A stretch of DNA of 44,391 nucleotides from Polyangiaceae bacterium (GTDB lineage: Bacteria > Myxococcota_A > Polyangia > Polyangiales > Polyangiaceae): the NCBI GenBank assembly GCA_025453595.1, contig JALOQB010000008.1:1-44391 (forward strand), read 5' to 3'. Positions 25,709 to 32,974 of the stretch are shown piece by piece. The notes below the pieces were generated by a model, which ran no database searches, was not told the DNA's origin, and worked only from the letters and a program-made list of their open reading frames with translations. Both the position numbers and the translations under genes were made by a program. Each line of letters starts with the position of its first letter. Within the stretch, counting starts at the first letter, position 1.

Positions 25709-26172
25709 ACTCGCAGCTACGAAAGATGATCGTCAACGCCGAGGGCCGCTACCTCACGGAGCCCGAGGCCGCACGCATCCGTGACTTTGCCCTCGGGCTC
25801 AGCGCACGCATCGAGGCCGCGCGCCGCCTCGAAGCCGCCGAGGACCTCATCGTCCAAACCGCCCTCGCCGCCTTCTCCGCCCAGCACCGGGAGCACCTGC
25901 AGAAAACCCCCGATGCCGCCCAGAAGACCGCCCGTGACTTCCGCCTCACCCTCCGCTACGTCGCCGCCGCTCATGTCCGGCGTGACCCGGAATTCTTCCA
26001 GAAAAATTACGCATCCTGGACAGGCGAGCTCCTGCGTACCCTGGCCGACCCCGCCGTCATCTCCTCCGGGAACGAGCACCTACGCGCCGCCCTCGATGCC
26101 ACTCTCGACCCCGCCGATGCGCGCGAATTCCTCCCCTACCTCGACCAGTTCCTCGCGGAGCTCCGCCGATGA
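25705..26172 (+). CDS. Phycobiliprotein-like globin (BBAG) 2
   Basis: 155 residues, ATG with GGGAGG 5 nt upstream. The N-terminus (VNAEGRYLTEPEAARIRDFA) closely follows allophycocyanin subunits. The chromophore helix is TARDFRLTLRYVAAAHVRRD, and the C-terminal helix ends ADAREFLPYLDQFLAELRR. The protein contains no Cys at all, so any bilin must be bound non-covalently. It pairs with BBAG 1, suggesting an alpha/beta-like heterodimer as in phycobiliproteins (inference). It overlaps the heme oxygenase gene by 4 bases. Confidence 0.85.
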   Translation: MNSQLRKMIVNAEGRYLTEPEAARIRDFALGLSARIEAARRLEAAEDLIVQTALAAFSAQHREHLQKTPDAAQKTARDFRLTLRYVAAAHVRRDPEFFQKNYASWTGELLRTLADPAVISSGNEHLRAALDATLDPADAREFLPYLDQFLAELRR

Positions 26173-26804
26173 ATGCACTCGCCGCACTCCGGGCTGGAAC
26201 CGCCGACGACCACCGCCGCGTCGAGCAGCTCCCCTTCTCCCTCGCCATGCTCCACGGCCACATCCTGCTCCCTCATTACGCCGGTTGGCTCTCGTATCTA
26301 TACGATTTCCATACATTCTACGAGCGGCGCCTCGACGCCTCGACAGACCCCTCCCTCACCCTGGCCAACCGCCTCCTCTCCCCCCACGCCCCCCTCCTCC
26401 GCGCCGACCTGGCGGAGCTCCAGCGCCTCCATGGCCCCCTCGCCCTGCCCCAGGTCAACCCCTGCCTGCTGACCCCGGGGCTACCCCCGGCCCACCACGA
26501 GGGCCCTTTCCTCCTCGGCGTCATCTACACCATGGAAGGCTCCGCCCTCGGGTCGCAGGTGCTCCGCCCTCGGATCCGCGACGCCCTCGCCCTCCCGGAC
26601 GAAGCCCTCCGCTACTACACCGGCCGCGGCCACGATACGCGGCGTCACTTCGGCCAGATCGCCGCCTTCCTCGACGGACAGCTGCGGGATCCGACAACCA
26701 TCGACGGCGCCGTCCGCGGCGCCCGCTGGGCCTTCTCGACCCTCGGTCACATGATGGAGGAGCTATGGCAGAAGACAGCGCCCCGGCTGGCCAGGGTCTC
26801 CTGA
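26169..26804 (+). CDS. Heme oxygenase (biliverdin-producing, BphO-like)
   Basis: 211 residues. The proximal helix LRAGTADDHRRVEQLPFS carries the heme-ligand His15. The distal helix region GVIYTMEGSALGSQVL has the Gly-rich kink of the family. A C-terminal FSTLGHMMEELW is typical of bacterial BphO/HO proteins. It would open heme to biliverdin, iron and CO using electrons from the operon's ferredoxin. Its 3' end overlaps the bilin reductase gene by 40 bases, which implies tight co-translation. Confidence 0.93.
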   Translation: MNALAALRAGTADDHRRVEQLPFSLAMLHGHILLPHYAGWLSYLYDFHTFYERRLDASTDPSLTLANRLLSPHAPLLRADLAELQRLHGPLALPQVNPCLLTPGLPPAHHEGPFLLGVIYTMEGSALGSQVLRPRIRDALALPDEALRYYTGRGHDTRRHFGQIAAFLDGQLRDPTTIDGAVRGARWAFSTLGHMMEELWQKTAPRLARVS

Positions 26805-27505
26805 ATTCACCCGACGAACGCCCTGTCCGAGGGCCCCTCCTCGACCTCTCCACCGCCCTCGTGTCCTTGCTACGCGGCGCCCCCTGGCTCCATACCGCCA
26901 GCGAGAGCTCCGTGGAAGGTCGCCTCGGCGCCGAGCACCTCCAGCTTCGCACCATGGCCTTCCAGGGCGGCCCGCTCCGCTGGGGGCGCCACGTCGAGCT
27001 CCAGGGCGATCAGGGCACCCTCGCCCTCAACACCTGCTTCTTCCCCGAGCGCACCAGCACCCTGCCCCTCCTGAGCTGCGAGATCCTCGTTCTCCGCGAC
27101 CGCCTCCACCTCATCGCCCTGGACGCGCTCCCCTGCAGCTCCGCCCACGAGAGCTCATGCCGTACCCTCCTGCTCCGCAGCCGACACCTCCTGCAGATCC
27201 CCGAGCAGCCTCACGCCATCCCTCCCTGGGCCCAGGCCATCTCCAGCCCCTGGGCGATCTTCCTCCGCCGCCCTTCCACGCTCCCCTCGGCGGACCGCCT
27301 CGTCTCGGGGGTCCAGCAGGCAACCGAGTCGTTCCTGGAGCTGGCCACACGCCCCGTCGGACACGGCACCCCGGACCCTGCCCCGCAGCGCATGTTCCTC
27401 GCGGCGATGAGCGAGAATGACCCCGCCGTGGCTTACCTCGGGCGCGCGTTCGGGGCCACCTGGGCCCGCAAGTACTGCGAGGAGACCCTGTTCCCCCCAT
27501 GCTAG
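26765..27505 (+). CDS. Ferredoxin-dependent bilin reductase (PcyA/HY2 family, pre-PcyA-like)
   Basis: 246 residues from ATG 26765, typical FDBR length. Family hallmarks: SSVEGRLGAEHLQLRTMAF, RWGRHVELQG with the His equivalent to the catalytic PcyA His, CFFPERTSTLPLL, IALDALP, and a C-terminal LGRAFGATWARKYCEETLF matching the PcyA ending. It should reduce biliverdin to a phytobilin with ferredoxin electrons. By my alignment from memory, the usual active-site Asp in the LPxxxxD segment reads as Glu (LPLLSCEIL). The exact product, phycocyanobilin or another bilin, cannot be told. It ends in TAG and overlaps the kinase gene by 7 bases. Confidence 0.85.
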   Translation: MAEDSAPAGQGLLNSPDERPVRGPLLDLSTALVSLLRGAPWLHTASESSVEGRLGAEHLQLRTMAFQGGPLRWGRHVELQGDQGTLALNTCFFPERTSTLPLLSCEILVLRDRLHLIALDALPCSSAHESSCRTLLLRSRHLLQIPEQPHAIPPWAQAISSPWAIFLRRPSTLPSADRLVSGVQQATESFLELATRPVGHGTPDPAPQRMFLAAMSENDPAVAYLGRAFGATWARKYCEETLFPPC

Positions 27506-29088
27506 GCGACCCGTCTCTCTTGCGAGGAGCGGTCCCGGGTGAGCACCTCGCCGAGCGCTACCTGGTCGAGCGCGTCATCGGCCAGGGGGCCTACGGCCGG
27601 GTGTTCCTCGCGCGAGACCTCGTCTCCCAGACACCCGTCGCGCTCAAAGAATTCATCAGGAACCAGGGCCGCTCTGACAGCTTTGTCCGCGAGGTCGGGA
27701 TCCTCTTCGAGATGGCCCACCCGGCGATCATCCGGTGCCATACCCTCCTGGTCCTGGGGCCCTTTCGTTACATCGTCTTCGAGTTCCTCGATGGCGGCTC
27801 CCTCCGCGAGCTGCTCGACGGACAGGCCGACCTGCGGCTCCTCCTCGCCTTGCTGCTCGAGGCAGCCTCCGGCGTCGCCTACGCCCATCGCAAGGGCATC
27901 GTCCACCGGGACCTCAAGCCCGAGAACATCCTCCTCCAGCGCGCCCAGGACGGCCTCCACGCCAAGGTCTCCGACTTCGGGATCTCCGTCCTAGGCACCT
28001 CCCGCGGGAGCAACCCCGTGGGCTCCCCGGCCTACATGGCCCCGGAACAATTCCAGGAGCAGCACGACGAGCGCGTCGACATCTACGCTCTCGGCATCTT
28101 GCTCTACGAGATCCTCTGCGGCCGGCGCCCCTTCGAAGGGAGCCCCGCCTTCCTCATGTCCTGCCACATTCACTCCGAGATCGAGCTCCCGGAGTGGCTC
28201 CCAAGACCCCTGGCCCGCGTCATCCGGAAGGCCACCTCCAAGCGCCCCGAGCGGCGCTTCGCCTCCGTCGATGGCTTCTGCCTCGCCCTCGAGTCTGCCC
28301 TCGACCCGGCCACCTGGGATATCCTCCAGAACCGCTGGAGTCATGTATCTTCTCAGGTCCACGCCCTCGCCGTCAGCGACCAGGAAATCCTCGTCCTCCA
28401 GGACAACGAATGCCTGCGCCTCTCCCACCAGGGTCGCCTGGTTCGCCGCATCCAGGGGGTCGACGGAGCCCTGTGCAGCGGCCGCTACAGGGCCCTCGTC
28501 TCCGCGGATCGGGTCCAGCTCGAGGGCCCCTCTCTCCGTCGATCCCTCCGGGGCGTCTCTGGCCCCGTGGCCCTCTCCCACGAGGGCGCCCTCGCCTTCC
28601 TCGCCAGCGGCCGCCCCGTGTGCATCGATCGCTCCGACCATCGACGGCTCCTCCCTCCCCTCGGTGACCCCCTCTGCCTCGGCTTCGTTGGCCCCGAACA
28701 GTGCCTCGCCGTTGCCTACCTCAGCCCCTCCGGCCCCTTCCTCGACATCAACGGTCAGCGCCTCCAGCTCCCCGAACCCATCATCGCCTTCCACGGGAAC
28801 CCGGAGCGCGAGGAGCTCGTGGCCCGCAGCGCCGTCCACCCGGAGCGGCTCTTCCTCTTGCACAACAACCAGCTCTGGACCCGCCACCTCGCCGCCGGCA
28901 CGCTCTCCTGCGACGGAGACCACTTCTATGGCGTCACCAGCGAGGGTCAGCTCGCCTCCCTCAACCTACCCAAGGATCGCGTCGCCATCACCCGCTGGAC
29001 CTCCCCCCTCGCCGCGATCGGTGCAGGCGCCCACCGCCTCGCCTGGGTGGATCGCGCCGGTACCCTCGGCATCGAGGAGAACCTGTTA
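27499..29088 (+). CDS. Ser/Thr protein kinase with C-terminal repeat domain, ending at a TTA codon
   Basis: 529 residues to the TTA at 29086-29088. The kinase domain (about 18-275) has GQGAYGRVFLARD, VALKEF, HRDLKPEN, DFGISVLG and GSPAYMAPEQ, all catalytic residues present. The C-terminal part (about 300-529) is made of short beta-rich repeats (LVVLQDNECLRLSHQGRLV-like units) suggesting a beta-propeller-type sensor. No transmembrane helix. As the last gene of the bilin operon it may read out the bilin/globin state. Under the standard code the frame runs 154 codons further to 29550, antisense through the Hsp70 gene, with non-coding composition. Confidence 0.85.
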
Positions 29089-29112
29089 GACCCGTCCCCA
29101 AGGATGGCTCCC

Positions 29113-29132
29113 CCGACCAGCCCAGGGGTCGG
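29113..29132. terminator. Hairpin between convergent kinase and Hsp70 genes
   Basis: CCGACC-agcccagg-GGTCGG, a 6-bp perfect stem in the 50-bp gap between two convergent genes, so it could serve both. No T-tract on either side. Confidence 0.35.
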
Positions 29133-29138
29133 ACGATG

Positions 29139-30971
29139 TCAACCCTCGCCGCGCACGTTGAACTCGATCTTCCAGCGCTCGTCTGGCGCCGCAGGCCGCA
29201 GCGCGACGGCCTCCAGCAGCAGGGTGCCGACCTCGGTGACCGAGGCCCGCAGATTCACCGGGACGACATCGCCCGCGCGGCGCCCCTCGGTGGGCAGCGT
29301 GACCTCGATGGGCGGCAGCTCCTCGAGGTGGTCCGGCGCGTCGTCGAGGGCAAACCCCACCGGATCCTCGCGCCGCACCGACGAGCTGAAGAACCGGAAC
29401 CGCACCGGCTCCCCTACGATCAGGCCAAGCTCCTGGGCGGGTAGCTCGGCGGCGGACCCTTCCTCCATGCCAAACGGGGCGACGCAGAGCCCGGAGACCG
29501 GGGGCTCCAGGCCCGGCACCGCCGGGGCCGCGCTCTCGATGCCCACGTAGTACGAGCGCGCCGTGCCGCCACGGATCCGGACCCCACGGCCACGGCGCGC
29601 AACACCGTAGACCGCCGCCCCCCGGGCGACCCCGAGGTCCAGGTCGGCCCCTTCGAGCACCCGCGGCTCCGGCGCCCCCGCCTCCCGGGACCAGCCTCGC
29701 AGCACCTCCAGCAGGCGCTCCCGCAGCGGATCCCCCTTCATCACCCCCCCGTTGAACAGCACCACCGTGGGCTGCAGCGCCCCGCCCCCGGCGAACCCCT
29801 GGAGCCCCGCCGTCGCACCCCCCTGGCGCCCGAGAAACGCCGCCAGATGCCGGGTGATCGCCGCGTCCGTCGCGTACGGCAGCCCCAGCGTGGTGAGCGC
29901 CGCACGGGCTCGCTGCACCGGCCTCGCGCTCGCCTCCACCCTCGGGAAAAACCCTTCCACCAGGATCTTCTCCAGCTCCTCCCGGGGGAGCGATGTGCGT
30001 ATTGACCCCCCCAGGAGCTTGCTCCCACGACCCGGGATGACGACCGAGGCCTCGGCGAGCCCGGGGGAGGCGAAGAGCTGCTCCTTGGCGGCGCGGCTGG
30101 CGTGGATGAGGGCGCTGGTCTGCCAGGCGTCGAGATCCTTGCCCTCGGCCTTGAGGCGCTGGCGGATCGCGTAGGCGAGGGCCAGGTCCATGTTGTCTCC
30201 GCCGAGGAGGATGTGATCCCCGACGGCGACCCGCTCGAGACCGAGGGAGCCCCCCTGGTCCACGGCGGCGATGGCCGAGAAGTCACAGGTTCCGCCGCCG
30301 ACGTCGACGACCAGCAGCAGGTCACCGGGGCGCAGCAGCTTGCGCCAGCCGTTCCCGGTGCGCTGGAGCCAGGCGTAGAGGGCCGCCTGCGGCTCTTCCA
30401 GCAGGGTGATCTGCTCGAGCCCCGCGGCGTAGGCCGCCTCGACGGTGAGCTCGCGGGCCACGGCGTCAAAGGAGGCCGGCACCGTCAGCACGATCTCTTG
30501 CCGGTGCAGCGCGAGGGCCTCGTCGCCCCGGGCGAAGGTGTGGTTCCAGGCCTCGGCCAGGTGCTCGAGGTAACGAAAGGAGGCCTCGACCGGGGACACC
30601 CGCTCGACCTCGGCGGACCCCGGCGGAAGCACCGCGGCGCGCCGGTCGATGCCAGGGTGGCAGAGCCAGCTCTTGGCGCTGGACACCAGGCGCCCTGGCG
30701 CCTCGGCCCCGCGTGCGCGAGCGAGGTGACCGACCACGTGAGCCCGCCGCTCATCCCAGGGCAGCGCCTGCGCACCCTCGCTCTCGTGCGGCAGGTACAG
30801 AAACGACGGGAGCAGCTCGCGGGGCTCGACGGTGCCCCGGGCCACGAGCTGGGGCGCCGCGAAGACCTGGGGCGGGGCCCCCGAGACCTCGTCGCTCGCC
30901 AGGTCAAGGTAGGCGAGGGCCGTGTGCGTGGTGCCCAGATCGATGCCGACGACGTAGCGGGGGTTTGCCAA
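29139..30971 (-). CDS. Hsp70/DnaK-family protein (atypical)
   Basis: 610 residues. The nucleotide-binding domain is clear: VVGIDLGTTHTALAYLD (phosphate 1), EIVLTVPASFDAVARELTVE, ITLLEEPQAALYAWL, LLVVDVGGGTCDFSAIAA (phosphate 2) and a PTVVLFNGGVMKGDPLRERL adenosine-type loop. The C-terminal region (about 490-610) differs from DnaK and lacks the EEVD or lid typical of that protein, placing it with HscC/YegD-like Hsp70 relatives. Its client is unknown. It stands alone, convergent with the bilin operon and divergent from the amidase. Confidence 0.9.
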   Translation of the reverse strand: MANPRYVVGIDLGTTHTALAYLDLASDEVSGAPPQVFAAPQLVARGTVEPRELLPSFLYLPHESEGAQALPWDERRAHVVGHLARARGAEAPGRLVSSAKSWLCHPGIDRRAAVLPPGSAEVERVSPVEASFRYLEHLAEAWNHTFARGDEALALHRQEIVLTVPASFDAVARELTVEAAYAAGLEQITLLEEPQAALYAWLQRTGNGWRKLLRPGDLLLVVDVGGGTCDFSAIAAVDQGGSLGLERVAVGDHILLGGDNMDLALAYAIRQRLKAEGKDLDAWQTSALIHASRAAKEQLFASPGLAEASVVIPGRGSKLLGGSIRTSLPREELEKILVEGFFPRVEASARPVQRARAALTTLGLPYATDAAITRHLAAFLGRQGGATAGLQGFAGGGALQPTVVLFNGGVMKGDPLRERLLEVLRGWSREAGAPEPRVLEGADLDLGVARGAAVYGVARRGRGVRIRGGTARSYYVGIESAAPAVPGLEPPVSGLCVAPFGMEEGSAAELPAQELGLIVGEPVRFRFFSSSVRREDPVGFALDDAPDHLEELPPIEVTLPTEGRRAGDVVPVNLRASVTEVGTLLLEAVALRPAAPDERWKIEFNVRGEG

Positions 30972-31067
30972 GGGGACGACCTCGGCGGCACCTTAGCAGC
31001 AGCCCACAGGCCACGAAAGCGCCAGCCCCCGCTTGCGTCGCCGCCCGGACCCTGGCCCCATGCACCC

Positions 31068-32438
31068 ATGGTTCTCGAAGACGTGGTGCAGCGCTCGGCG
31101 CTCGCCCAATCGCAGCTCCTCCGGGGTCGCGCGGTCTCCGTCGAGGAGCTGACCCGGGCTTACCTCGACCGCATCGAGCGGCTCGACCCCAGGTTGAGCG
31201 CCTTCACCGAGCTGGCCACCGGGCCCTCCCTGGCCGCCGCCAGGGCCATGGACCAGGGCCGCGGGCCTCGCCGCGGAGGCCTGCTCTGGGGGCTGCCCAC
31301 CGCCATGAAAGACCTGCACATGGTCCGGGGCATGTCCCTGCGGCTGGGCTCCCGCGCCTTCCGCTACCTCCGCTCCCCCGTCGATGACGCCACCTCCGCC
31401 GCCCTCCGCCGCGCCGGACTGCTCCTCACCGGCAAGCTCTCCACCTCCGAGCTGGCCATCCTCCCCTTCGTCGAGACCGACATCCACCCCCCCACCCGCA
31501 ACCCCTGGGACCTCTCCCGCTACTCCGGCGGCTCCTCCGGCGGCTCCGGCGCCGCCCTCGCCGCCGGCCTCCTCCCCATCGCCGTCGCCAGCGACGGTGG
31601 AGGTTCCATACGCATCCCGGCCGCCTTCTGCGGCCTCGTCGGACACAAGCCCACCCGCGGCCTGGTCCCCAACCCCCACGCCCCCTTCGAGCCCCTGGAG
31701 CTCGCCGTCATCGGCCCCCACGCCCGCTCCGTCGACGACGCCGCCGCCCTCATCGACCTCCTCCGGGGCACCGAGGGCCACCCCACCAGCCTCCTCGAAG
31801 CCGTCCAGCGCCCCCCTCCTCCCCTCCGGATCCGCTTCACCACCGACAACCCCGTCACCCCCACCGCCCCCGCCCAGCGCGCCGCCGTCCTGCAGGCCGC
31901 TCGCCTCCTCGAGCGCCTCGGCCACCACGTCGAGCAAGGCCCCCCCACCGAGGGCTCCATCGACGACTTCTTGCCCATGTTCTACTTCATCGCGCGCCAC
32001 ATGTTCGTCCCCTTCGAGGGCGCCCTCCAGGAGACCACGCGCTGGCTCCGTCGCCGCGGCGAGCAGGTCTCCTTCGACGACGCCATGCGGCACCGCGAGC
32101 TCTTCCGCGAGCGCGTCGACCGCTGGTTCCACGGCGCCGACCTCTGGCTCACCCCCACCGTCGCCCTCGATCCTCCCCCTGTGGGTGTATGGAACAACCA
32201 TACGGCCGAGGGGCGCATGTACGCCTCGGCCCCCCTGGGCGCCTTCACCGCCCCCTTCAACGCCAGCGGCAACCCCGCCACCACGATCCCTCTGGCCCAG
32301 GGCGAGGGGCCCCCGCCCGGCGTGCAGCTCGTGGCCCCCCGCAACCAGGACGCCCGGGCCCTCGCCACCGCGCGCCAGCTCCTCGAAGCCCTGGGGACAC
32401 CCCTGGTCCCACTCGCTCCCCTCGCCCTCCGGGTGTAA
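31068..32438 (+). CDS. Amidase signature family protein
   Basis: 456 residues. The Ser-cisSer-Lys triad is visible: Lys in [10 protein letters not shown], the Gly/Ser-rich loop [17 protein letters not shown], and [20 protein letters not shown] with the nucleophile Ser region. The fold covers GatA-like amidotransferases and other amide hydrolases; the lack of gatB or gatC neighbours argues for a general amidase. The substrate is not readable from sequence. It ends in TAA (32436-32438), the only TAA terminator I see in this window. The cytochrome-like lipoprotein follows after 10 bases. Confidence 0.92.
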   Translation: MVLEDVVQRSALAQSQLLRGRAVSVEELTRAYLDRIERLDPRLSAFTELATGPSLAAARAMDQGRGPRRGGLLWGLPTAMKDLHMVRGMSLRLGSRAFRYLRSPVDDATSAALRRAGLLLTGKLSTSELAILPFVETDIHPPTRNPWDLSRYSGGSSGGSGAALAAGLLPIAVASDGGGSIRIPAAFCGLVGHKPTRGLVPNPHAPFEPLELAVIGPHARSVDDAAALIDLLRGTEGHPTSLLEAVQRPPPPLRIRFTTDNPVTPTAPAQRAAVLQAARLLERLGHHVEQGPPTEGSIDDFLPMFYFIARHMFVPFEGALQETTRWLRRRGEQVSFDDAMRHRELFRERVDRWFHGADLWLTPTVALDPPPVGVWNNHTAEGRMYASAPLGAFTAPFNASGNPATTIPLAQGEGPPPGVQLVAPRNQDARALATARQLLEALGTPLVPLAPLALRV

Positions 32439-32448
32439 CTTCGCCCGG

Positions 32449-32931
32449 ATGACCCGCGCGCTCCTCCTTGCCCTGTCGCTCACCTCCCTCCTGGCCGCCT
32501 GCGGCGAGGACGTCGCCACCGTCGACGCCTCCGAGTGCGCGTCCACAAAAAAATGGGTCGGCGACAACAGCGGCGCCCCCATCATGCACCCCGGCGGCGA
32601 CTGCATCGGCTGCCACCGCAGCGAGGACGACGGCCCCAGCTTCAAGATCGCCGGCACCGTCTACGGCGCCCCCAACCAGGCCACCGATTGCTTCGGCGTC
32701 CAGGGCGCCACCGTCGAGATCACCGACGCCAGCGGCAAGGTCCTCAACCTCCTCGCCAACGAAGCAGGGAACTTCTATACAACCGAGAGCGTCGCCATGC
32801 CCTACAAGGCCCGCGTCCTCTTCAACGGCAAGGAGCGCGTCATGAACACGCCCCAGTCCTCCGGCGCCTGCAACACCTGCCACTCCCAGGGCGGCTCCAG
32901 CGGCGCCCCGGGGCGTATCCTCATGCCCTGA
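32449..32931 (+). CDS. Lipoprotein with two CXXCH heme-binding motifs
   Basis: 160 residues. The signal peptide has the lipobox LLAAC. The mature domain contains GGDCIGCHRSEDD near residue 50 and GACNTCHSQGG near 145, each a CXXCH c-type heme motif. Between them lies a beta-rich region (VYGAPNQATDCFGVQGATVE) resembling a carboxypeptidase-regulatory-like fold. It is probably a small surface diheme cytochrome, although covalent heme needs Ccm maturation and the motifs could be structural. It is 10 bases downstream of the amidase. Confidence 0.82.
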   Translation: MTRALLLALSLTSLLAACGEDVATVDASECASTKKWVGDNSGAPIMHPGGDCIGCHRSEDDGPSFKIAGTVYGAPNQATDCFGVQGATVEITDASGKVLNLLANEAGNFYTTESVAMPYKARVLFNGKERVMNTPQSSGACNTCHSQGGSSGAPGRILMP

Positions 32932-32974
32932 GCCTCCGCCGACGCCCGCGCCGGGTTGTGATATCCTCGCGCCG

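Noticed and set aside
24549-26172. Phycobilisome subunits implying photosynthesis
   Set aside because: No photosystem, linker or lyase genes, and the chromophore Cys is absent. The BBAG assignment fits better.
32436-32438. Systematic misreading of TAA as TTA in the assembly
   Set aside because: The amidase ends in an intact TAA, and sense-strand TAA trinucleotides occur elsewhere, so a blanket base-call artefact is unlikely. Raw reads would settle it.
30993-32657. 554-codon minus-strand frame opposite the amidase
   Set aside because: Gly/Glu/Ala-rich antisense composition typical of shadows; the amidase motifs on the plus strand are unambiguous.
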